A stretch of 64,000 bases of DNA from Zobellia barbeyronii. GTDB lineage: Bacteria > Bacteroidota > Bacteroidia > Flavobacteriales > Flavobacteriaceae. The notes under the pieces are model-generated. The model made no database searches, was not told the origin of the DNA, and worked only from the letters and a program-made list of their open reading frames with translations. The first letter of the stretch is position 1, and each line of letters starts with the position of its first letter. Below, in pieces: positions 1 through 7,206 of this stretch. The stretch covers positions 496,001 through 560,000 of the forward strand of contig NZ_JACATN010000001.1 in assembly GCF_018603515.1 (NCBI RefSeq), given 5' to 3'. Both the position numbers and the translations under genes were made by a program.

Positions 1-614
1 TTATTGAACATACCGAAGCACTACACGTTGTAGATGTAAACAGTGGTAACCGTTCTAACAAGGCCAAAAATCAAGAAGATACTGCTTTAGAGGTCAATCT
101 ATTGGCAGCTTCAGAAATAGCCAGACAATTGCGCTTGCGCGATATGGGTGGTATTATCGTAGTCGATTTTATTGACATGGTAAAAGCACCACACAGGAAA
201 AAGCTTTTTGATCATCTTCGCGATGAAATGAAAGATGACCGTGCAAAGCACAAAATATTGCCTCCGAGCAAGTTTGGACTTATACAGATTACTAGACAAC
301 GGGTCCGGCCCGAAATGAACATTAAGACAACCGAGGAGAATCCGAATGGTAGTGGGAAAGAAATAGAAGCCCCAATAGTCTTAATAGACAAAATTAACGC
401 CGACCTTGAAAAGTTGTTGAAAGGACCTAAGAAAGATAACGGGATTACACTTAACATTCATCCGTTTATCGCAGCCTATATTACTAAAGGCTTTCCTTCC
501 ATGCGTTCTAAATGGTTCTTAGAACACAAGAAATGGATTAAAATACAACCTAGGGATGCGTATACGTATCTTGAATATCGTTTTAAAGATAAAGACGGTA
601 AGACCATATATTAA
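1..614 (+). CDS. rng: Ribonuclease E/G family protein, 3' part
   Basis: This is the C-terminal part of an RNase G/E endoribonuclease, which cuts single-stranded RNA in rRNA maturation and mRNA turnover. The reading frame is open from base 3, so the 5' end lies outside the window. The encoded segment carries both metal-binding aspartate motifs of the family, VVDVNSG near the left edge and VVDFIDM about 35 residues later, with the conserved stretch SEIARQLRLRDMGG between them. Where E. coli RNase E/G has the zinc-link cysteines (CPxC) after the catalytic DNase I-like subdomain, this protein reads NPNGSGKEIEAP and has no cysteine, so tetramer assembly through a zinc link looks unlikely. It ends just before a strong hairpin terminator. 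The family call is secure; absence of the zinc link is seen directly. Confidence 0.93.
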   Translation, partial: IEHTEALHVVDVNSGNRSNKAKNQEDTALEVNLLAASEIARQLRLRDMGGIIVVDFIDMVKAPHRKKLFDHLRDEMKDDRAKHKILPPSKFGLIQITRQRVRPEMNIKTTEENPNGSGKEIEAPIVLIDKINADLEKLLKGPKKDNGITLNIHPFIAAYITKGFPSMRSKWFLEHKKWIKIQPRDAYTYLEYRFKDKDGKTIY

Positions 615-620
615 AATATT

Positions 621-654
621 AAAGCGACCTTCAGCAACGATGGTCGCTTTTTTT
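621..654 (+). terminator. Rho-independent terminator after the RNase G gene
   Basis: A nine-base-pair stem, AAAGCGACC paired with GGTCGCTTT, encloses a 12-base loop and runs straight into a T tract. It starts 7 bases after the stop codon of the RNase G gene and separates it from recX. Confidence 0.85.
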
Positions 655-704
655 ATGCCTTATATTTAGATGTAAACAGTCACCATTCTTTATGCATCAA
701 ATTG

Positions 705-712
705 TACTTTTG
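705..712 (+). promoter_or_regulatory. Bacteroidota -7 promoter element for recX
   Basis: TACTTTTG matches the Bacteroidota -7 consensus TAnnTTTG at every fixed position. It lies 27 bases before the ATG at 740 and downstream of the earlier in-frame ATG at 692, which favours 740 as the real recX start. No clear -33 TTTG box is seen at the usual distance. Confidence 0.45.
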
Positions 713-739
713 AGTTATAAAGCGCCAAGCAAAATTAAT

Positions 740-1213
740 ATGAAGGAACAACGAGCTTATTCCGTAGAGGAAGCGAAAAGAAAACTGGAAGGTTATTGCG
801 CCTACCAAGACCGTTGTCATAAAGAGGTGGTTACTAAACTTCGCGAAATGCGCATGATTCCAGAAGCCATAGATCAAATTGTAGTTCATTTGATAAATGA
901 AAATTTTCTTAACGAAGAACGCTTTGCCCAGAGCTATGCCAGAGGCAAATTTTCTATAAAAAAATGGGGGAAAAGACGTATTGTAAACGAGCTGAAGCAA
1001 CGTAACATCTCAAAGTATAACATTACCACCGCACTCAAAGAAATAGACGCTGAGGACTACCTAAGTACACTAGACGCTCTAGCAGAGAAGAGAATCTCCC
1101 AAATTACAGAGCGTAACCCAATGAAGCGAAAGAAAAAATTGGCCGACTACCTTCTTTACAGAGGATGGGAAAGCCATTTGGTCTATGAAAAATTAAAGGA
1201 ACTAGTGCCGTAG
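740..1213 (+). CDS. recX: Regulatory protein RecX
   Basis: RecX binds RecA filaments and limits recombinase activity in the cytoplasm. The 157-residue product is of normal family length and shows the typical three-helix repeat pattern, with the motif LINENFLNEERFAQSYARGK in the first half and a basic KWGKRRIVNELKQR stretch. An in-frame ATG exists 48 bases upstream at 692, but it would add an unusual 16-residue head (MHQIVLLSYK...) and sits before a good -7 promoter element, so the ATG at 740 is chosen. The gene stands alone between the RNase G terminator and a convergent small barrel gene only 13 bases beyond its stop. recA is not nearby, unlike in some other phyla. Confidence 0.88.
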   Translation: MKEQRAYSVEEAKRKLEGYCAYQDRCHKEVVTKLREMRMIPEAIDQIVVHLINENFLNEERFAQSYARGKFSIKKWGKRRIVNELKQRNISKYNITTALKEIDAEDYLSTLDALAEKRISQITERNPMKRKKKLADYLLYRGWESHLVYEKLKELVP

Positions 1214-1226
1214 CACCAACTTTTTA

Positions 1227-1724
1227 CTAAAGGAAATTAAATACAGCCCCAATATTGACCATAAACTGATTGTGCAGTTTTTCAGAAGGTTCTAGATTTT
1301 CTGTTTTATACTTGGCTATAGGAAAACCTAATTCCGTAAAAACACCAAGCCCGTCAGAAAAGAAAAAACGTGCACCCATATGAAAGCCAAAATTCTTAAG
1401 ACCTAAATCTAATCCAGGATAGATATCAACCTGATCGCCCAAACCTATTATATTACCTAAATGCGCACTGAAACGTGCCTTTGCATCAAAACGTTCCCAA
1501 GTACTGGCAGACACACTTTCATTTACACCTAAAAGATAGGTAGCAGTTGCCCCTATTGATATGTTTTCGCCAAGACCATAATCATAAGAAGTCATTATTC
1601 CTGTACCATTACTCTGTAAATTAGCACCTACTTGAAATTTTTGATCATCTCTGCCATCATAAGCTTGTGCAGAAAGATAAGTTGTTGAAAGAAGTAAGCA
1701 AACAGATAGAATGTAGAATTTCAT
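1227..1724 (-). CDS. Small outer-membrane beta-barrel protein (DUF6646-like)
   Basis: The 165-residue product begins with a clear signal peptide (MKFYILSVCLLLSTTYLSAQA) and continues as alternating hydrophobic/polar strands rich in Gly and aromatic residues. It ends in the aromatic-capped strand MVNIGAVFNFL, as expected for a small outer-membrane barrel of about eight strands. I take it to be one of the short Bacteroidota barrels of unknown role, with DUF6646 suggested from memory only. It lies 35 bases downstream of the cupin gene on the same strand, so the two may be co-transcribed, and faces recX tail to tail. Location is well supported; function is unknown. Confidence 0.7.
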   Translation of the reverse strand: MKFYILSVCLLLSTTYLSAQAYDGRDDQKFQVGANLQSNGTGIMTSYDYGLGENISIGATATYLLGVNESVSASTWERFDAKARFSAHLGNIIGLGDQVDIYPGLDLGLKNFGFHMGARFFFSDGLGVFTELGFPIAKYKTENLEPSEKLHNQFMVNIGAVFNFL

Positions 1725-1759
1725 TATAGTATTTTTTTTAAGAAAAGGATTTCAAAAAA

Positions 1760-2620
1760 TTATCGGGACAAAAGTTTAGCCGTTCGCTCAATTGCCTTTT
1801 TATTCTTTTTATCTATCCATTTCTGACCTTGTAATTTTCGCATTAATATATCAAAATTACGCATTATGAAAACATTATAGACACCCTCCGCAAAATTTAT
1901 AGGATTCTTTGGCCACGACCTTAAACTCATTGAAAAACCAGGAGTTTTATACTCCATATAATGCCAATATCCTTCAGGCATATAAAGAACTTCACCATGA
2001 TTAAGCTCTGTTTTAAAACCATTGGCTTTTTTCAATGCAGGCCATTTCCCATAATCCGGATTCGTAAAATCTATGCTCTCGTGCGTTATAAGTGAATGGG
2101 GTACTTTGTAAAGATGCTTGGTTTCGGAAGGAGCAAATAGAATACACTCCTTTTTTCCCTCAAAATGAAAATGAAAGATATTGGACATATCTATATCATA
2201 ATGCATAAAAGTATAGGAATCGGTTCCACCAAAAAAGAGCATGGGAAGTTTCTTTTTTAGCCTTAATCCAAAATCAGGAAAATTATAATCTTTCTGAAGC
2301 TGAGGAACTTCTTTTAGCACATTCCAAAGAAAAATACGGTATTTGGTAGGCTTAGCCTTTAGAAGGTCTACATACTCGGACATCTTCATTTTAGCATGAG
2401 GCTCATTAAAACCATCTTCATGATTAACGGGCCGATCATCATAAAGCGGAACCTCCTTATCACCAGCAACCTCCTTAATATAATCTAGATTCCATTTTTC
2501 AAAAGCGGGCCAATTTTCTATAGCGCGCTCTATCACCACAGGTTTCTGTGGTTTAAAATATTGTTCTAAAAAGTCTTCCTTGGTAATTGTTGATACCCTT
2601 GGAATGGCTGCTAGCTTCAA
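1760..2620 (-). CDS. Cupin-like (JmjC-type) 2-oxoglutarate/Fe(II) oxygenase
   Basis: The 286-residue protein belongs to the cupin-8/JmjC-like group, relatives of FIH-type hydroxylases that modify protein or RNA side chains using Fe(II) and 2-oxoglutarate. The iron-binding facial triad is visible as H140-x-D142 (FMHYDIDMSN) and H220 (PEGYWHYMEY). The FHFEGKKECILFAP strand, typical of the double-stranded beta-helix core, lies between them. N-terminal residues PVVIERAIENWPAFEKW match the usual entry to the fold. There is no signal peptide, so it should act in the cytoplasm. Its substrate cannot be told from the sequence. It has its own perfect -7 element 26 bases upstream of the ATG. Confidence 0.85.
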   Translation of the reverse strand: MKLAAIPRVSTITKEDFLEQYFKPQKPVVIERAIENWPAFEKWNLDYIKEVAGDKEVPLYDDRPVNHEDGFNEPHAKMKMSEYVDLLKAKPTKYRIFLWNVLKEVPQLQKDYNFPDFGLRLKKKLPMLFFGGTDSYTFMHYDIDMSNIFHFHFEGKKECILFAPSETKHLYKVPHSLITHESIDFTNPDYGKWPALKKANGFKTELNHGEVLYMPEGYWHYMEYKTPGFSMSLRSWPKNPINFAEGVYNVFIMRNFDILMRKLQGQKWIDKKNKKAIERTAKLLSR

Positions 2621-2646
2621 TGGAAATAGAATTTCTATTTAGGCAA

Positions 2647-2654
2647 CAAATTTA
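2647..2654 (-). promoter_or_regulatory. -7 promoter element for the cupin gene
   Basis: Read on the minus strand this is TAAATTTG, a full match to TAnnTTTG, with 26 bases between it and the cupin ATG. No convincing -33 box was found. Confidence 0.4.
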
Positions 2655-2688
2655 AATAACCTTAAGTAAAGAATTACTTAAAATTAAA

Positions 2689-3783
2689 TTAATCTACTAC
2701 TTTGCTTTTTGCCTTAGCCTCTTCGTTACGCTCAATTTTGTGTCCTGGTCGGCTCCATTTTGGCTTCTCGCCTAAAGGTTGCAACTTAGACTCTGAAGCT
2801 TCTACCGTTTTAGGCTGAGAAACTTTAGTAAATGCCTTTTGAGGATTCAAACCAAGAAGTTTGAACATCTCCATATCTTCATTTACATCTGGGTTTGGCG
2901 TAGTCAATAGCTTATCTCCAGCAAAAATAGAATTGGCACCTGCAAAAAAGCACATAGCCTGTCCTTCTCTACTCATTTCCGTACGGCCGGCAGATAAACG
3001 CACTTGCGTTTCTGGCATAACAATACGTGTAGTAGCTACCATACGAATCATATCCCAAATAGAAACAGGATCCATATCTGCCATTGGCGTACCTTCTACC
3101 GCAACTAATGAATTTATTGGAACTGACTCTGGCTGCGGATTCAAACTAGCTAAAGCAACTAGCATTCCGGCGCGATCCTCTATTTCCTCGCCCATACCAA
3201 TAATACCCCCGCTACAAACGGTTACATTACTCTTACGAACGTTATCTATAGTATCTAACCTGTCTTCAAAAGCACGGGTAGAAATAACATCTTTATAGTA
3301 ATCTTCTGAAGTATCTAAATTGTGATTGTAAGCATACAAACCTGCTTCTGCCAAACGGTGTGCTTGGTTTTCAGTTAGCATACCCAACGTGCAGCAAACT
3401 TCCATATCTAGCTTGTTAATGGTTCTCACCATTTCCAACACTTGATCAAACTCTGGACCATCTTTTACATTACGCCATGCAGCGCCCATACAAACTCGTG
3501 AACTACCAGAAGCCTTTGCTCTTAGTGCCTGCGCTTTTACATGAGAAACCTTCATAAGGTCGTTACCTTCAATATCTGTATGATAACGTGCCGCTTGTGG
3601 ACAATAACCACAGTCTTCTGGACAACCACCAGTTTTTATAGAAAGTAAAGTAGAAACCTGAACCGTATTTGGATCGTGATGTTCTCTATGAATAGTAGCT
3701 GCATCGTAAAGCAACTCCATTAAAGGTTTGTTGTAAATATCAAGAATTTCTTCTTTCGTCCAGTTATGTCTTGTTTCGCTCAT
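2689..3783 (-). CDS. bioB: Biotin synthase BioB
   Basis: BioB is a radical-SAM enzyme that inserts sulfur into dethiobiotin, the last step of biotin synthesis. The radical-SAM cysteines are visible as C54-x3-C58-x2-C61 in GGCPEDCGYCPQAARYH, at nearly the same positions as in the E. coli enzyme. Further family motifs include SRVCMGAAWR, CCTLGML, YNHNLDTSEDYY and the auxiliary-cluster arginine region RLSAGRTEMS. The 364-residue length is slightly above the usual 320-350 because of a charged tail after the core (KPKWSRPGHKIERNEEAKAKSK). The gene stands about 2.2 kb from the rest of the biotin operon and is separated from it by the flotillin pair, so it is likely expressed separately. Confidence 0.97.
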   Translation of the reverse strand: MSETRHNWTKEEILDIYNKPLMELLYDAATIHREHHDPNTVQVSTLLSIKTGGCPEDCGYCPQAARYHTDIEGNDLMKVSHVKAQALRAKASGSSRVCMGAAWRNVKDGPEFDQVLEMVRTINKLDMEVCCTLGMLTENQAHRLAEAGLYAYNHNLDTSEDYYKDVISTRAFEDRLDTIDNVRKSNVTVCSGGIIGMGEEIEDRAGMLVALASLNPQPESVPINSLVAVEGTPMADMDPVSIWDMIRMVATTRIVMPETQVRLSAGRTEMSREGQAMCFFAGANSIFAGDKLLTTPNPDVNEDMEMFKLLGLNPQKAFTKVSQPKTVEASESKLQPLGEKPKWSRPGHKIERNEEAKAKSKVVD

Positions 3784-3865
3784 AGTCTTTTTGAAATCTC
3801 GGCGTAAAAATAACCTTTCTAAAATTGAAATTCCAAATTAGCCTAGATAATCATGCTTCAGACCA

Positions 3866-3899
3866 TAAAAAAAGCCTGTCGAAATATATCGACAGGCTT
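3866..3899 (-). terminator. Terminator of the NfeD-flotillin operon
   Basis: AAGCCTGTCGA pairs with TCGACAGGCTT around a six-base loop (stem 3872-3882 with 3889-3899). On the minus strand the stem is followed by a T run, plus-strand A at 3867-3871. It lies between the flotillin stop and the bioB promoter region. Confidence 0.85.
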
Positions 3900-3924
3900 C
3901 TGTTTTATAAGATGAAAAAAAGAA

Positions 3925-5361
3925 TTATTTCTTATCGCTTTTCTTTTCAGATGTAGTTGACTTTGTCTCTTCTTTAGCAACTTCCTCAGTAACATCTTTA
4001 CCTTTTAAATATTCAGGCAATTGCATTCCTGCCATATTGAACATTTCCTGTAAAGGCGGAACGGACTTGTACATTCCTGATATAAAATTAGCCGTAGATC
4101 CTTTTCCGTCAGCCGTCTTGGCTCCAGAATCCCAAACGGTTACTTTATCAATTTTGATATTCTTAATCGCTTCAGCTTGTGTTTTTACCAATTCTGGAAG
4201 TTTATCAGCTACCAATAAAAGAACAGCATCTTTAGGACTATTTCCTGCAGCTTTAACAATTTCATCAAAACCTTGCGCCTGCTTGGTCAATATTTCAAAT
4301 AAACCTTGTGCCTCGGCTTGTGCTTTAAAGAGAATTGCATCAGCTTCACCTTTTGCTCTTCTACGAATCATTTCAGCCTCGGCTTCAGCATCAATTTCAA
4401 CCTTCCTTTTATCAATTTCAGCTGGAACAATTATATCTGCCATTTGCGAACTACGAACACGTTCCGCTCTGGCAACCTCCGCATCTTTTTCAGCAGCATA
4501 TGATTCTTCTAAAGCTTTTGCCGTTTGTACTTTTTCTGACGCAATTGCCGTTCTTTCTGCCTCTGCCTCTCTTTGACGACGCAACGAATCTGAATTGGCC
4601 ACATTAATCTTTGCAAGATTCTCCCCTTCTACTGCCTGCGCATTGGCGGCCGCTACTTGGGTACGTTCATCTTGGACTGCATTGGCCTCACCAATAGATC
4701 CATCTCTAGTTTTCTCTGCAACAGATTTTCTTGCTGCGTTAATAGCATGTGCTGCAGCTTCTTTACCCAAAGCTTCTATATACCCAGATTCATCAACAAT
4801 ATCCGTAATGTTTACGTTGATGAGCTTAAGACCTACTTTTTTCAATTCCGACTCTACACTCTGTGAGATATTGGTCAAGAACTTATCTCTATCCGAATTA
4901 ATTTCCTCAATATCCATAGAAGCAACTACTAAACGTAATTGACCAAATATAATTTCTTGAGCTAAATCCTGAATTTCATTTTGACCAAGACCCAAAAGAC
5001 GTTCTGCTGCATTTTGCATAATTCCCGGCTCAGTAGAAACCCCTATTGTAAATCTAGAAGGTACATTCACACGAATGTTCTGTTTACTCAAGGCGTTCAC
5101 TAAATTAACTTCTATTGAAATAGGAGTTAAATCCAGAAATTGATAATCCTGAATTACGGGCACAATAAAAGCCGCGCCACCGTGAATACATTTTGCGGAA
5201 TTCCCGCCTCCAACTTTACCGTAAACCACAAGAATACGATCTGAAGGACAACGCTTATACCTTCGTATAAATGCTATTATTATGATAAAAAAGAAAAGAA
5301 TTGCAAACCCAATTGCAAGCAAAGAGGCGCTTCCCGCCAATTGTAATGGTAATACGAACAT
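3925..5361 (-). CDS. Flotillin family (SPFH/Band 7) membrane protein
   Basis: The 478-residue protein has one N-terminal transmembrane segment (residues about 8-30, LLAIGFAILFFFIIIIAFI). An SPFH/Band 7 domain follows from RCPSDRILVVYGKVGGG through NVNITDIVDESGYIEALGKEA. Next comes a long Ala/Glu-rich coiled coil (about 210-370) of the flotillin type and a C-terminal lysine/serine-rich tail. Flotillins form large oligomeric membrane scaffolds that affect membrane fluidity and protein secretion. The gene starts 5 bases after the NfeD-like gene, the classic NfeD/flotillin pair seen in bacteria (YqiJ-YqiK, YuaF-FloT). Which subclass it belongs to is not settled. A terminator follows. Confidence 0.93.
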   Translation of the reverse strand: MFVLPLQLAGSASLLAIGFAILFFFIIIIAFIRRYKRCPSDRILVVYGKVGGGNSAKCIHGGAAFIVPVIQDYQFLDLTPISIEVNLVNALSKQNIRVNVPSRFTIGVSTEPGIMQNAAERLLGLGQNEIQDLAQEIIFGQLRLVVASMDIEEINSDRDKFLTNISQSVESELKKVGLKLINVNITDIVDESGYIEALGKEAAAHAINAARKSVAEKTRDGSIGEANAVQDERTQVAAANAQAVEGENLAKINVANSDSLRRQREAEAERTAIASEKVQTAKALEESYAAEKDAEVARAERVRSSQMADIIVPAEIDKRKVEIDAEAEAEMIRRRAKGEADAILFKAQAEAQGLFEILTKQAQGFDEIVKAAGNSPKDAVLLLVADKLPELVKTQAEAIKNIKIDKVTVWDSGAKTADGKGSTANFISGMYKSVPPLQEMFNMAGMQLPEYLKGKDVTEEVAKEETKSTTSEKKSDKK

Positions 5362-5366
5362 GTTGG

Positions 5367-5945
5367 TTAGTTATTTAAGAGTTGAACAATTAATATTCCG
5401 TTTTCAGTAACTTCTTTGACCTTTACTACATCTCCTTGGTGCAAGTCTCTATCTTCTTCTGTAAGCGCTTCAAGTTCACGCAATGTACCTTGTACATTAA
5501 TACTCACCTTGCCTATATTGGACCTATTAGCGCCTATTGTCAAATACACTTCCCCTACTTGGTTGAGGGCATTTTTAAGCTTCAAGGTTCCACTGCTTTG
5601 TAATTTGCTTAAATAGTAGAACAAGGCCGCCATGGCAAACATCATCAACAACCCACATATGACCGAGATTATAACCGTAATGCCTTTTGACAATCCTGCA
5701 TCTAGGCAAGCAATACCTGACCATCCAAAAATGGTGAAAAAGCCAACAAGATTTTTAAAAGATAAAAATTGAAAGTCAATACCGGTATCCCCATCTATTT
5801 CTGTGTCGACGTCCGCGTCTATTTCATCCATCTCCCCTCCAATAAAAGTGAGGAGTAATAAAATAATAAGAATTACGGATGCTATAAGAGCAGTGACCCA
5901 GTAGATTTTCTCGAATAATGTCATCATTTCGAACCCTAGTTCCAT
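5367..5945 (-). CDS. NfeD-like membrane protein with OB-fold (flotillin partner)
   Basis: The 192-residue protein has a first membrane helix (about 15-35), an acidic Asp-rich linker (GGEMDEIDADVDTEIDGD), two further hydrophobic segments (about 62-110), and a C-terminal small beta domain (about 120-190). The beta domain matches the OB-fold of NfeD/YuaF proteins. It is encoded immediately upstream of the flotillin gene with 5 bases between them, so the two form an operon and probably one membrane complex. The start is the first ATG after a perfect -7 element. A second start at residues 7-8 (MMTLFEK) is equally possible. The acidic linker is a likely cation- or partner-binding spot, but this is inferred. 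Confidence 0.85.
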   Translation of the reverse strand: MELGFEMMTLFEKIYWVTALIASVILIILLLLTFIGGEMDEIDADVDTEIDGDTGIDFQFLSFKNLVGFFTIFGWSGIACLDAGLSKGITVIISVICGLLMMFAMAALFYYLSKLQSSGTLKLKNALNQVGEVYLTIGANRSNIGKVSINVQGTLRELEALTEEDRDLHQGDVVKVKEVTENGILIVQLLNN

Positions 5946-5952
5946 AAGCTAC

Positions 5953-5960
5953 AAAGTTAG
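5953..5960 (-). promoter_or_regulatory. -7 promoter element of the NfeD-flotillin operon
   Basis: On the minus strand this reads TAACTTTG, a full TAnnTTTG match, seven bases before the ATG at 5945. The expected transcript start is therefore at or just before the start codon, giving a very short or absent leader. Confidence 0.45.
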
Positions 5961-6012
5961 GTTGGCGATTAAAGATAAGAATTATCTTACCTTAAACTAA
6001 TTCGAAAGAGGA

Positions 6013-7197
6013 CTATAAGTTGTGTGACAATAAAATAGAAACTGCATTACCACCAAATCCCACTGCATTTACCAGTACTCTCTTAAGTTTTCTTGGTGCT
6101 AAAGAATCTGCAACAAATGGTACTTTTATCACCTGTTGGTGTTGCAACATCAAGACCGCCAATTCTATGCTTAACGCTCCCGAAGCTCCAAAAGTATGCC
6201 CTACTTTCCATTTATTTGTAGTCAAAAAGGGCAGTTTGTTACAAAATACTTTTTCAATTGCCTTATATTCAGATATATCACCCTTAATTGTTCCAGGTGC
6301 GTGCATTACAATAGCATCTATCTCATCAGGATTTATTTCTCCCAACGCCATTTTCATCGAACTTTGAAAACACTCCGCATCTGTAGAAATAGAAATATTA
6401 TGGCGTAAGGGTTCTGTAGCATAACCTACACCTTCAATAATAGCCAACGTTTTTTCATTTACACCTTTTTCTAAACATATTACAGAAGCACCTTCTCCAA
6501 GAATCATGGTACTTTTTTCCTTTTCAAAATCTAAAGCACGACTAGGATATCCAGCATTACCTTCAGAAGCATTCTCCGTTTTATATTGAGAATATATTTT
6601 GAGCGCCTTCATCTGCGCAATAGTAAAGGGTGTTAAGGGCGCTTCACTACCGCCTACCAAAAACTTATCTGCCATTCCACTTCTTAGCCACGCCACTCCA
6701 TTTAAAACTGCGTGTAGCGCTGTAGAACAGGTAATAGAATGTGATATCTCCGGTCCTTTTGTTTTTAAATCGTGAGCTACCCAAGATGAGATATTTCCCA
6801 ACGTAGTGGTGGGTGATGAAAGTGTTGCCGTTCGGTTATTTTCAAGAAACTCTTTATGATATTTTTCAAAAAGTGCCGTGGCACCACGAGACGATCCAAT
6901 ATTAACTCCAAAGTCATCACCTTCTTTCCAACCTGCTTTAGCTATTGCGTCCCTTGATGCATAAAGCGCAAACAAGACCGAATCATCAAGACTTTTATAT
7001 TTATTATCTGAATTCCTAAGTTCTTCTATTTCTTGTTTTGAATCTTTGGACAACGAGGCAGCCCATTCAGTAGATTCACCAAAAGCTTTCTGTTCAAAAA
7101 AGTGATTGTCTTGGAGGTAGCTTGCCCAAGTCTCCTCAGATGTTTTTCCTAAAGGAGAAATTGAGCCTATTGCGGTAATGGATATTTGTTCTTTCAA
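6013..7197 (-). CDS. FabF-like beta-ketoacyl synthase in the biotin operon
   Basis: The 394-residue thiolase-fold enzyme resembles 3-oxoacyl-ACP synthase II. The catalytic triad is complete: C157 in SITCSTALHA, H299 in VMHAPGTIKGD and H334 in KVGHTFGASGA, close to C163/H303/H340 of E. coli FabF. The glycine-rich tail VNAVGFGGNAVSILL is also standard. It starts 9 bases after bioA and ends the bioF-x-bioD-bioA operon. It may therefore serve a condensation step in making the pimeloyl moiety rather than general fatty acid synthesis. That role is inferred from position only; a housekeeping fabF is expected elsewhere. Sequence around the active-site His (HAPGT rather than HGTGT) is divergent, in keeping with a specialised substrate. 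Confidence 0.9.
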   Translation of the reverse strand: MKEQISITAIGSISPLGKTSEETWASYLQDNHFFEQKAFGESTEWAASLSKDSKQEIEELRNSDNKYKSLDDSVLFALYASRDAIAKAGWKEGDDFGVNIGSSRGATALFEKYHKEFLENNRTATLSSPTTTLGNISSWVAHDLKTKGPEISHSITCSTALHAVLNGVAWLRSGMADKFLVGGSEAPLTPFTIAQMKALKIYSQYKTENASEGNAGYPSRALDFEKEKSTMILGEGASVICLEKGVNEKTLAIIEGVGYATEPLRHNISISTDAECFQSSMKMALGEINPDEIDAIVMHAPGTIKGDISEYKAIEKVFCNKLPFLTTNKWKVGHTFGASGALSIELAVLMLQHQQVIKVPFVADSLAPRKLKRVLVNAVGFGGNAVSILLSHNL

Positions 7198-7206
7198 GCG
7201 GAAAAT

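Noticed and set aside
692-739. N-terminal extension of RecX from the ATG at 692
   Set aside because: It lies upstream of the TACTTTTG promoter box, and the added residues do not fit RecX.
2861-3298. 145-residue plus-strand frame opposite bioB
   Set aside because: It lies wholly inside bioB on the other strand, with no start signal or family resemblance.
4037-4576. Long open frame on the plus strand opposite the flotillin gene
   Set aside because: It is antisense to the Ala/Glu-rich coiled coil of a well-supported flotillin gene, and its product is a low-complexity Ser/Ala/Ile string. It is a by-product of the real codons.
5973-5989. AT-rich hairpin (AAGATAA/TTATCTT) after the ketosynthase gene
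   Set aside because: It has a seven-base stem made only of weak pairs plus one G-C, with no strong T run, so it is too weak to call a terminator.
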